Below, one piece after another: positions 27,012-34,136 of a stretch of DNA of 64,000 nucleotides; within the stretch, counting starts at the first letter, position 1, and each line of letters opens with the position of its first letter. The translations under genes were made by a program, and so were the position numbers. Origin of the DNA: Prevotella sp. UBA4339 (GTDB taxonomy: Bacteria > Bacteroidota > Bacteroidia > Bacteroidales > Bacteroidaceae); the NCBI GenBank assembly GCA_002393725.1, contig DGTJ01000096.1:1-64000 (forward strand), written 5' to 3'. The notes under the pieces were generated by a model, which made no database searches, was not told the origin of the DNA, and saw nothing but the letters and a program-made list of their open reading frames with translations.

Positions 27012-27439
27012 AATATTATCCTCTTATATATAGCTAAAAAGTATCTTCTTACAGGACGCATGCGGAACCATATCCTTGCAGCCCGCACGCGCCATTTATT
27101 ATATAGGTAATGTGTCCTCTCCTTCGAATCCACCACGTGCGTAGCGATGGCCCGTACGTCGCTGAGCGAGCAATGCTCCGTGCCTGCCAGATTGCCGTCG
27201 CCCATCAGTGTGACCCTCTCGCCTTCGATGCGTATTATCCGATGCACCACATATCGGCAGCCTTCCACCCATGCCAGCACTATATCGCCCACCTGCGGTG
27301 CGACAGCCTTCTGCAGGATGACGCTCTCCCTGCCACCGATGATAAAGGGCAGCATACTGTTGCCATTCACGGGTAGTGTCACGCTCACCCCCTCGTCAGC
27401 CAGTCTGACGGCCTCCTCTATTATCTCGTTGTCGGTCAT
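27008..27439 (-). CDS. S24/S26-family signal-peptidase-like protein
   Basis: A 143-residue protein from the ATG at 27439 (ATGA overlap with the kinase stop). VNGNSMLPFI carries the likely catalytic Ser28, and YVVHRIIRI follows about 45 residues later. The His in 'VVHR' is the general base position of Ser-His signal peptidases (SipW/ER type) rather than the usual Lys; MGDGNLAGTEH is the next conserved block. It has a hydrophobic patch only at its C-terminus (YFLAIYKRIIL). In this operon it could cleave a leader peptide before export. An alternative start 21 codons upstream is less likely. Confidence 0.8.
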   Translation of the reverse strand: MTDNEIIEEAVRLADEGVSVTLPVNGNSMLPFIIGGRESVILQKAVAPQVGDIVLAWVEGCRYVVHRIIRIEGERVTLMGDGNLAGTEHCSLSDVRAIATHVVDSKERTHYLYNKWRVRAARIWFRMRPVRRYFLAIYKRIIL

Positions 27440-28290
27440 AGTGTGATTGTTTCGTTGCACAGTCTTGCAGCCTCTTCGTCGGGCAGGCACTCCAGATGCC
27501 ATACGGCTACCGTCGATGCCAGCGTGTTCTCCGTCAGGTGCAGTCCGTCGGCTATACGCTCATCCCAGCGCTTGCCGCTGATACTCTCCAGCAGGGCCAC
27601 ATACGCATGTATGCCACTCAGGCGATGTATCTTGTTATATGGTGCCTGACTCAGGAGGACGATACCTCCCAGTGGGTAGCTCACGTTGCGATAGCAGGGT
27701 GTCTTTCCGCTCCAGGGCGAGCCGTACACTGTCGCCTCAGCGTCCTTCCCGATGCGTACCACAGGGTTGTCGTCGTTCACCAGGGCCGTGCCTGATATGT
27801 ATCTCTGCCACAGGCTGGCGTGGGTACTCTTCCCCGTACCGCTTGGACCGAGGAACATATATCCCCGCCCCTCATAGCTCACTACCGCCGCGTGGAACAG
27901 CACCGTGCCATTGTCGGCCGTAGCCAGCGCAAACATTACCATCAGTGAGTTGTCGATAGCCATCTTCACATACTTGCCCGTCGTGATAAGCCGTCCCTTG
28001 CGATAGTCGGCAGAGCAGACGAGCCATCCTGCCGTTGCGCCCCACCAGATAAAGCCGAACACCGCTTCACCCTCAGCCGTATGTCCGCAGATGATCTCCT
28101 GTCCCTCCTCCTCTTGGCGCATTTCCTCTGAGTAGTCAGGTGCATCCCCATCCTCTACGGCTATCTCAAACACTGTCTCACCGTCAGCACAGGCAAACGG
28201 CTCATAATTGGTCATCAGTGCAAGGATACTCTCCTCGCCACTGACGCAGAACCGATGCCCTGCCACCTCGTAATATCTTGTCTCTCTCAT
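27436..28290 (-). CDS. HPr kinase/phosphorylase-like protein
   Basis: A 284-residue protein with a P-loop GPSGTGKS at residues 148-155 in the HprK-type context FHAAVVSYEGRGYMFLGPSG, followed by NDDNPVVRI and 'GSPWSGKTPCYRN', blocks typical of HprK-related proteins in PqqD clusters. There is no N-terminal HprK regulatory domain, so it is not the classical HPr kinase. Such kinases are known in lasso-peptide clusters (phosphorylating the peptide) and HPr-rel-A systems. I prefer the ATG at 28290, which overlaps a small upstream frame by ATGA; an in-frame ATG at 28332 is the alternative. Confidence 0.82.
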   Translation of the reverse strand: MRETRYYEVAGHRFCVSGEESILALMTNYEPFACADGETVFEIAVEDGDAPDYSEEMRQEEEGQEIICGHTAEGEAVFGFIWWGATAGWLVCSADYRKGRLITTGKYVKMAIDNSLMVMFALATADNGTVLFHAAVVSYEGRGYMFLGPSGTGKSTHASLWQRYISGTALVNDDNPVVRIGKDAEATVYGSPWSGKTPCYRNVSYPLGGIVLLSQAPYNKIHRLSGIHAYVALLESISGKRWDERIADGLHLTENTLASTVAVWHLECLPDEEAARLCNETITL

Positions 28291-28358
28291 CTTGGAATAT
28301 CTCTTAGTGATAACGTCATGTACCTGATGCATATAGGCAGCGTCTTGACAATAGCCAT
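28287..28358 (-). CDS. Candidate 23-codon leader frame before HprK-like gene
   Basis: An ATG at 28358 opens 23 codons (MAIVKTLPICIRYMTLSLRD...) whose TGA overlaps the kinase ATG as ATGA, as at every other junction of this operon. It starts about 40 bases after the expected transcription start. It could be a small leader or product, or a chance frame, since the kinase itself has an alternative upstream start that would cover it. Confidence 0.3.
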   Translation of the reverse strand: MAIVKTLPICIRYMTLSLRDIPR

Positions 28359-28404
28359 TCAGGACTGTAGCATCCGTCTCGTTGTCGTTTTTACGTTACG
28401 GGTG

Positions 28405-28412
28405 CAAAGATA
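28405..28412 (-). promoter_or_regulatory. -7 box TATCTTTG for the HprK-PqqD operon
   Basis: Perfect minus-strand box, 47 bases before the ATG at 28358 and 115 before the ATG at 28290. Confidence 0.75.
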
Positions 28413-28521
28413 GTGCAAAATTTCGATTAAACGAAGAGAATGCAAATATATTTGTGTTCTTGAGTGGGAGAAATTTATTCAAATCGAGCGAAATACCAAA
28501 GGAAAACTTATTTTTCTTTGT

Positions 28522-28568
28522 ATTTGCTTTACCAACGGTCGCTGTTTGCGTAGCGAGGTAAAGCAAAT
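28522..28568. repeat. Perfect 12-bp inverted repeat
   Basis: ATTTGCTTTACC (28522-28533) and GGTAAAGCAAAT (28557-28568) with a 23-base spacer that itself pairs as TCGCT/AGCGA. It lies between the divergent kinase operon and the toxin-antitoxin promoter. The rest of 28413-28590 is AT-rich with no supportable gene. Confidence 0.5.
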
Positions 28569-28590
28569 AAAAACAAAATGCGATTCTGAA

Positions 28591-28680
28591 GATTTTGATA
28601 AGATTAACAATCAAAATCGTGTATTTCGCTCGCAAATTCGTATCTTTGCAACCGTAAACCCAAACATGTTAGGATTATGA
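28591..28680 (+). promoter_or_regulatory. Toxin-antitoxin promoter with inverted repeat and micro-ORF (copy 1)
   Basis: Inverted repeat GATTTTGAT (28591-28599) / ATCAAAATC (28610-28618), -7 box TATCTTTG (28641-28648), then ATGTTAGGATTATGA (28666-28680), a four-codon frame whose stop overlaps the antitoxin ATG. The block is nearly identical to 40054-40150 over about 100 bp. The inverted repeat is a good candidate operator for autoregulation. Confidence 0.65.
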
Positions 28681-28922
28681 CAGCAATACAACTGCGTGCG
28701 GAACTGTTCCGCGAGATGAGTCCGCTGCTCGACAGCGAGGCAGCGATGACAAAGGTGATAGCTTTTGTTAAAGGTTTGGTTATCGCCCAGAAAAAAGAGG
28801 CGGGCATCGCTCCCCGTGACGGATGGGCAGCAGCTGCTATGCAGGCCCACGCTGATGGTGAGGACAAACTGATGGCCGATGATGTGTTTGAGGACGAAAA
28901 GATGGAGGACTGGAAATGGTAA
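28677..28922 (+). CDS. Antitoxin of PemK/MazF-type module
   Basis: An 81-residue acidic protein ending DDVFEDEKMEDWKW, a typical flexible, toxin-neutralising tail. Its first residues (MTAIQLRAELF) match those of the antitoxin at 40147 (MTTIQLNNLW). It lacks an obvious MazE DNA-binding fold in what I can see, and I assign it by position: its last seven bases overlap the start of the MazF-type toxin gene. It is probably autoregulated through the inverted repeat upstream. Confidence 0.7.
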   Translation: MTAIQLRAELFREMSPLLDSEAAMTKVIAFVKGLVIAQKKEAGIAPRDGWAAAAMQAHADGEDKLMADDVFEDEKMEDWKW

Positions 28923-29236
28923 GCCAGTTCGATGTCTATTGGGTTGACCTGAACCCCACCATCGGCGCAGAGATGCAGAAGATTCGCCCGTGCGTCATTG
29001 TCAGTCCCAAGGAACTGAACGACCACCTCGACACGGTGATTATCGTTCCCGTCACGTCGGCCATTCATGGCTATCCCTACCGCGTGCGTTGTCACATCAT
29101 GGGTCGTGATGGCGAGATGGCCACCGACCAGATACGCACCATCGACAAACGTCGGCTGAAGAACCGAATCGCTACGCTTACTGCCGATGAGACAGAATCG
29201 CTGCAAGACGTGCTCCGGCAGATGTTTTGTGAGTAG
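28916..29236 (+). CDS. PemK/MazF-family toxin
   Basis: A 106-residue protein covering the MazF/PemK barrel: FDVYWVDLNPTIGAEMQKIRPCVIVSP at the start (family consensus 'v.lnP..G.E....RP.vVvS'), VIIVPVTSAIH in the middle and 'DQIRTIDKRRL' (the 'Q.r.id..Rl' block) near the end. MazF-type toxins are sequence-specific mRNA endonucleases; Arg25 and the conserved Thr after VP-V are present. It is translated with its antitoxin through a 7-base overlap. A strong hairpin follows at 29270. Confidence 0.92.
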   Translation: MVSQFDVYWVDLNPTIGAEMQKIRPCVIVSPKELNDHLDTVIIVPVTSAIHGYPYRVRCHIMGRDGEMATDQIRTIDKRRLKNRIATLTADETESLQDVLRQMFCE

Positions 29237-29269
29237 CCCGCCCTGACAGTTCGTCATCAGCATGCACAT

Positions 29270-29304
29270 CATCCCCTGCCCGGCTTCGTGCCGGGCGGGG
29301 GATG
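29270..29304. terminator. Strong GC-rich hairpin after toxin gene
   Basis: Outer stem CATCCCC/GGGGATG and inner stem GCCCGGC/GCCGGGC around a TTCGT loop. It lies between the toxin gene and the oppositely oriented small peptide gene, so it may serve both. The T run is weak. Confidence 0.6.
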
Positions 29305-29320
29305 GTTGTGGTCTGTGGGG

Positions 29321-29479
29321 TTATCTCACGTCGCCATCGTAGTTCTCGTCGCTGCCTTCATAGTCGAAGGGGCCGCTGCTGCCGAGGGAACGTACTTCTT
29401 CGCCGCTGCCGGCGAGCAGGTGACTCTGATGTTGCAGCACGATGATGCGCTGCTCGGGTTTCATATACTTCTTTTTCAT
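29321..29479 (-). CDS. Short peptide of Bacteroidales 'MKKxYxxP...LLAGS' type
   Basis: Fifty-two residues: MKKKYMKPEQRIIVLQHQSH, then LLAGSGEEVRSLGSSGPFDY and an acidic end. The layout (conserved basic/amphipathic start, 'LLAGS', variable acidic-aromatic tail) is one I know from many unannotated Bacteroides/Prevotella peptides. It matches the second peptide at 35994-36140 (P..xVVELRHQCCILTGSPGE). It has no membrane segment. It lies 13 bases after a 30-bp repeat that also precedes the 1476-aa gene, and is the last gene of the GC-rich surface block. The function is unknown; the form recalls a leader-core precursor, but this is inference. Confidence 0.65.
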   Translation of the reverse strand: MKKKYMKPEQRIIVLQHQSHLLAGSGEEVRSLGSSGPFDYEGSDENYDGDVR

Positions 29480-29491
29480 TGTTCTCTATGG

Positions 29492-29521
29492 ATTTGTTGT
29501 TGTTTTTGTCTACGGACTTTT
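29492..29521 (-). repeat. 30-bp direct repeat (copy 1), translation leader
   Basis: A perfect 30-base match with 33996-34025 (TTTGTTGTTGTTTTTGTC core). On the minus strand it lies just upstream of the start codon of the short peptide gene, as its twin does for the 1476-aa gene, so it is probably a duplicated 5' leader. Confidence 0.7.
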
Positions 29522-29542
29522 CGGACTTTTAGGACTGTCTTC

Positions 29543-32500
29543 TCACTTAATCGCGACCTTCTTGCCTCCGTGGATGTAGAGGCCCTTAGCCGTCGGCTGC
29601 CCGTCGAGGCGGCGACCGTCGAGGGTGTACCACGCATCGGAACCATTAACCGTGAACCCTGAATCGTGAACCGAAATAATACCCGTTGCCTCGTCGTCCC
29701 CGAAGTTGAGGTTGAAGGCGCGGACGTGGGACGACTGCGGCGAAGTGGGCTCGCCGGCGGTGAGGTCGCCGAGCAGCTGGAAGTAGGCGCGGTGGGTGCC
29801 GATGGTTATGGTCTTCGTGGGATAGAAGAGCTTGTTGGTGGCGCCGAGGTAGAGCTTGGTGTTGTCGCCGTCGGCGGGGGTGGTGACGGGGGCGTAGGTG
29901 CCGGTGAAGGTGAGCACGCCCGTGACGGTGGCGTCATGCTTTTCGGCGTCGATGGTCACTCCATTGAAGACGGGGCTGACGAGGTCGCTGCAGGTGGCGG
30001 CGTTCTGGCCGTCGTAGGCCACGTAGCCGGCGGGCTTGTCCCACTTGATGATGAAGGGCGTGCCGGCGGGGATGGTCGTGGCGGCGGTGAAGTTGAGGGT
30101 CAGCGTGCCGTCGGCGAAGGTGCTCGACGTGGTGTTGAGCGTCATGGCCTGCACGTTGTCGCCGCTGAGGGTGCCGCTGGCGGTCAGGTCAACGGCGAAG
30201 GGCAGGCAGAGGGTGTTCCAGGAGCCGTCCTTGTAGAGGGTGCGGCCGCTGAGGGCTACGGCGAGGGTCTGGCCTGCGTGGTCGGTGATGGCGGCGGTGT
30301 TGTCGGCGGCGTCGGCCAGGGCGAGGCAGGGCTGGAGGGTGGTCTCAGCGGCAAAACCGCTGAGCACACTGGCGGTGAGGGTGCCGGTGTAGATGTTGCC
30401 GCTGCCGTCGGTGAGGGCCTGGCCGTCCTTGACTGCTACGGTGCCGCCTTCGGTGCTGATGCTGCTGGCGGTGATGCGGTCGGCGGGGCGGGTCCAGCCG
30501 AGGGTGATGGCGGTGCCGTCGTCGGCGAAGGCGTAGATGCCGGTGGCGTTGGTGCCGGTGGCGTTGGCGGTGAGGTGTCCGCCGAGGATGCTGTGCGTGT
30601 TGCCGTAGATGGCGTAGGCGTTATTGCCGTCGGCGGAGATGGTGAGGGTGCCGCCCCGGAGGGTGACGTGGGCGTAGATGCCACTCACCGTGGAGCCGGT
30701 GGTGGTGATGCTGACGTTGCCGCTGTGCTGCTCGTAGTTGGACACATAGATGCCAAGCGATTTGCCGTCGTAGCGGAGGGTGCCGGCGGTGGCGTCGTCG
30801 AGGCTTTGGCCGTAGATGGTGAGGTTGTATCCATCGATGCCCGTCGTGTTGCCGTAGAGGGTCATGGTCTTGCCGTCGGCGAGGATGAGGGTGATGTTGC
30901 CGGCGGGCAAGATTTGGGTGGCGTAGGCGATGTCGGTGCCGACGTAGTAGGTGCCGGCGGCGAGGCTTACGCGGCCATCCTCACCCAAGGTCTCATGTCC
31001 GTCGAGGGCGATGGCGCTGGCCTCGCCAGGGGTGCCGTCGGCTTTGATGTAGGCTACGGTGACGGGCTTGCCGGTGCTGTAGATGGCTTCGGTGGAAGCG
31101 AGGGTCTTGCCGTCGCAGTCGGCGGTGATGGTGAGGCGGGCTATGGCTTTGCCGGCGAGGAGGTCGTTGTCACCCGTGGGGGTGTAGAGGTCCAACAGCT
31201 GGCCGCCGAGGGTTGCACGGGGGGTGTATCCCTGCGCCGCGCCGCTGGCAAGGGTTGAGCCGGGGGTGAATACGTAGCCGGAGGCGAAATAGTGGTTGCC
31301 TGCCAGGGTGAATCCGTTCTCGGCCTTCAGTCGGGCGCCAACAGGGGGGGTGGCGAGCCATCCGGTCTGGTTGACGAAGGTTCCCGGGGGGGTGGTGATG
31401 TTCGCGCCGAGGTCGAGGCGGTAGGCAGGGAGGGCGCCGTGGTTGTCGGCGATGTCGGCTCCCTGGCAGCCCACGCCGGAGGTGGCGGCGGTGCCGTTCA
31501 CGGTGCAGCCGTGGTAGTAGTTGTTGCGGAGGGTGTTGCTGATGCTGCCGCAGATGGTGCCGTAGTTCCTGTTGTTGGTAGCGGTGATATAGGAATCGGT
31601 GACGGTGCAGCCGCTGACAGAGCCAGTGCCAGTGTTGTAGCCTATGATGCCGCCGACGTAATAGCAGCCTGTGATGCGGGCGTCGGTGAGGTGGACGTCG
31701 AGGATGACGGCACCACTGCTTATACGGCCGAAGAGGCCTTGGTAGCAGTCGGCATTGTCGCTGCCGTCCTTGCGGATGCGGATGCCGCTGACGGTGTGGC
31801 TGTCGCCGATGAAGGTGCCGCGGAAGTAGCGGTAGGTGCCGCCGATGTAGGTGCCTATGGACTCATAGTTCTCGGCGTAGTCGTCGGGCTCGGCAACGTC
31901 GTGGTCGAACGTGATGTCGGCTCCGAGCTTGAAGTACTTGCCGCTGTAGTCGTTGGCGGTCTCGCCGTTAGTGCCGTTCACGCGGTGGGCGAGCAGCAGG
32001 AGCTGGTCCTTGTTGTATATCATGTAGGGGTCTTTCGGGCTGCCCTGGTTCACGGTTGCCCAGTCGATGGGGGCGAGGGCGACGCTGATGGTCACGTCCT
32101 CGTCGGGCATGGTGAGGGTGGTGCCGCTGAGGGTGCCTGCGCTGGCGGTGTAGGCGTACTGGTAGCCGGGCTGTTGGCATACGGCGCTGGTCGTGAGGGT
32201 GAGGCTGAGCTGGTCGTCGCTGCCGTAGTAGAGGGTCTGGCCGCGCTGCAGTCCTCCGCCGCTGTAGGCGGTGATGCCGCTGACGGTGTACTGGGTCGCT
32301 GTGCCGGTGAGGGCGATGGCGCCGATGGTTACGTCGGCGTCAGCGGCGACGGTGCGGGTGGCCTTGCCCTGGGCGATTTCGAAGGCGGCGGTGTAGTAGC
32401 TGTTGGTGGCTGTGGTGGTGGCGTTCCATCCACGGGCGAAGGTGGCGCTGCCGCTGCTGGCCATCGTCTCGCCGGTGGCGAGAGGTGCGGGAGCGCAGAG

Positions 32501-33973
32501 GCTGTTGGTGATGGTGACGGTCTTGGTCGCGCCTGTCCACCCGATGAAGCCGCCGTTGTAGGCTCCGCTGCCGTTCTGCTGGAGCAACTTGCCGTCGAAG
32601 AGGCATCCGGTGAAGGCGATGGTATATTCTGACGCACGGCTCCAGGCTACGAATCCGCTGTTGCTGCCGTCCGCGCTGCGGATGACGGCCGAACTAAGGC
32701 AGTCGGTGAACGATACGTTGTGCTCGCAGAGGCCGACGAAACCGCCCGCGCCGACTTTGGCGTGGATTTCGACGAGGCTGGTGCAGTGCTCGATGGTGAC
32801 GGTGCCGAAGAGGTGGCCGATGAGTCCGCCGAGGTTATGGTCCCCGGAGCCTGTGTAGCCATCGTAGATGCTGCCCGCGATGGTGAGGTTGCGGAACGTG
32901 GGCTGGTGTTCGCCGTCATTCGCGGTCTCGACGAAGGGAGCCACGAACTGCGCGTCAATGGGCGCGTCGGCGGTGCCGTAGTCGAGGGTGAGCGTGTGGT
33001 TCTGTCCGTCGAAGGTGCCGGTGAAGGGCTGTCCGCCCGCCATGCGCGTGACGGTGATGTTGTCGCCGAGCTTGACGGTCTTGCCGCTGAAGTAGCCCAT
33101 GGTGTTGTCGGCCAGCAGGTCGCAGAAGACGTTCCAGCCCCCGGCGGTGAGGATGGTGTACTCCGTGCCCGCGTCGTTGACGGAGAAGTCATCGCTGCTG
33201 TATGGGCGAAGGGTGACGGTGCCGGTGGGCACGTCGACGTCGTCGCCGCTGTAGGCGGTGGCGCCAGCGTAGAGCGTCTGACCGCTCTTGATGTTCACGG
33301 TGCCTGTGCCGCCGCGGCTGCTGTAAGATACGAAGTCAGAGGCCTTGCGACAGCCGATGGTGAGGGCGGTGGCGGCACCGTAAACGTAGATGCCCTTGCC
33401 GCTGCCGGCAGTGGTGGCAGTCACCTGCCCGCCGTTGATGGTGATGCCATTCATGACATAGATGGCATCAGAACTAGAACCAGTGCCTGTGTCGGTGACG
33501 TTGACGATGCCGCCGTTGATGGTCATGCCTCCTAGGGCATAGATGGCTCTTGATTCGCCGGTGACGGTGAGCCGCCCCGTGCCGCCGCTCTGGCCGTAGA
33601 TGGCCAGCGGGTAGCCGTGGTCGAGGTAGATGGCATGAGATGTGCTCTTGCTGACGGTCATTTCCGCGCCGTCGGCCAGGATGAGGTGGATGGTACCGTT
33701 ATCGCCAGTGTAATAAAGTTGTTCCGTGTAGCTGGCGTCCACGCCGTCCTTGCTGTTCTTCACGACGTACCAGCCCGCGGGAATCAGGATGTTGCCCCAG
33801 GCGTTGGTCGATAAGCCGTCGGCTGTGACGTCGCCCGTCAGCACGGTGGCGGTGGCGGTCTGCTCGTTGCCGTCGGCGTCGATGTAGCTGACGGTCTCGG
33901 TGTCTGCCCACGCCCCCTGCGCGGTGGCGAGGAGTGCGAGGGCAGCGATGAATCTGCTGATGTTGTGTATCAC
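29543..33973 (-). CDS. Large secreted GLUG-repeat surface protein
   Basis: A 1476-residue exported protein with signal peptide FIAALALLATAQGAWA and a GTG start at 33973 (no in-frame ATG lies upstream). Beta-helix turns such as GITINGGQVTATTAGSGKGI occur near both ends. GLUG-type repeats occur in two blocks (about 380-500 and 690-850), for example GLIGHLFGTVTIEHCTS and GGIIGYNTGTGSVSGCTVTD. The C-terminus reads WYTLDGRRLDGQPTAKGLYI..GKKVAIK, a type IX-like sorting or anchor tail. The gene is markedly GC-rich, so that long antisense frames stay open, in contrast with neighbours; this suggests recent acquisition. The probable role is adhesion or a surface coat. Confidence 0.85.
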   Translation of the reverse strand: MIHNISRFIAALALLATAQGAWADTETVSYIDADGNEQTATATVLTGDVTADGLSTNAWGNILIPAGWYVVKNSKDGVDASYTEQLYYTGDNGTIHLILADGAEMTVSKSTSHAIYLDHGYPLAIYGQSGGTGRLTVTGESRAIYALGGMTINGGIVNVTDTGTGSSSDAIYVMNGITINGGQVTATTAGSGKGIYVYGAATALTIGCRKASDFVSYSSRGGTGTVNIKSGQTLYAGATAYSGDDVDVPTGTVTLRPYSSDDFSVNDAGTEYTILTAGGWNVFCDLLADNTMGYFSGKTVKLGDNITVTRMAGGQPFTGTFDGQNHTLTLDYGTADAPIDAQFVAPFVETANDGEHQPTFRNLTIAGSIYDGYTGSGDHNLGGLIGHLFGTVTIEHCTSLVEIHAKVGAGGFVGLCEHNVSFTDCLSSAVIRSADGSNSGFVAWSRASEYTIAFTGCLFDGKLLQQNGSGAYNGGFIGWTGATKTVTITNSLCAPAPLATGETMASSGSATFARGWNATTTATNSYYTAAFEIAQGKATRTVAADADVTIGAIALTGTATQYTVSGITAYSGGGLQRGQTLYYGSDDQLSLTLTTSAVCQQPGYQYAYTASAGTLSGTTLTMPDEDVTISVALAPIDWATVNQGSPKDPYMIYNKDQLLLLAHRVNGTNGETANDYSGKYFKLGADITFDHDVAEPDDYAENYESIGTYIGGTYRYFRGTFIGDSHTVSGIRIRKDGSDNADCYQGLFGRISSGAVILDVHLTDARITGCYYVGGIIGYNTGTGSVSGCTVTDSYITATNNRNYGTICGSISNTLRNNYYHGCTVNGTAATSGVGCQGADIADNHGALPAYRLDLGANITTPPGTFVNQTGWLATPPVGARLKAENGFTLAGNHYFASGYVFTPGSTLASGAAQGYTPRATLGGQLLDLYTPTGDNDLLAGKAIARLTITADCDGKTLASTEAIYSTGKPVTVAYIKADGTPGEASAIALDGHETLGEDGRVSLAAGTYYVGTDIAYATQILPAGNITLILADGKTMTLYGNTTGIDGYNLTIYGQSLDDATAGTLRYDGKSLGIYVSNYEQHSGNVSITTTGSTVSGIYAHVTLRGGTLTISADGNNAYAIYGNTHSILGGHLTANATGTNATGIYAFADDGTAITLGWTRPADRITASSISTEGGTVAVKDGQALTDGSGNIYTGTLTASVLSGFAAETTLQPCLALADAADNTAAITDHAGQTLAVALSGRTLYKDGSWNTLCLPFAVDLTASGTLSGDNVQAMTLNTTSSTFADGTLTLNFTAATTIPAGTPFIIKWDKPAGYVAYDGQNAATCSDLVSPVFNGVTIDAEKHDATVTGVLTFTGTYAPVTTPADGDNTKLYLGATNKLFYPTKTITIGTHRAYFQLLGDLTAGEPTSPQSSHVRAFNLNFGDDEATGIISVHDSGFTVNGSDAWYTLDGRRLDGQPTAKGLYIHGGKKVAIK

Positions 33974-33995
33974 AATAATATAATGTATAATGTTT

Positions 33996-34025
33996 ATTTG
34001 TTGTTGTTTTTGTCTACGGACTTTT
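33996..34025 (-). repeat. 30-bp direct repeat (copy 2), translation leader
   Basis: Twin of 29492-29521, ending 23 bases before the GTG of the 1476-aa gene. Confidence 0.7.
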
Positions 34026-34082
34026 AGGACTTTTTGGACTTATTAGAGGCACCGCAGTCCTTTGAGTCCTTATAGTCCGTAG
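34014..34082. repeat. Imperfect 27-bp inverted repeat
   Basis: Arms 34014-34040 (CTACGGACTTTTAGGACT...) and 34056-34082 (...CTTATAGTCCGTAG) pair with few mismatches around a 15-base loop. It lies between the fimbrillin-like gene and the 1476-aa gene and may act as a terminator or attenuator; a GGACTTTT motif is repeated inside it and again at 29514-29535. Confidence 0.6.
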
Positions 34083-34136
34083 AATTATATTTTTCCTTAG
34101 AACGTGTAGCCATTCACGGCATCCCAGTCGGGGCGG

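Noticed and set aside
28396..28635. A 79-codon minus-strand frame upstream of the MazF-type module
   Set aside because: It overlaps the kinase operon promoter and a strong inverted repeat; composition is that of AT-rich intergenic DNA.
29666..33535. Several long plus-strand frames (up to about 530 codons)
   Set aside because: They are antisense to the 1476-aa gene, made almost only of G, A, V, D and E, and result from high GC content; they lack promoters and family motifs.
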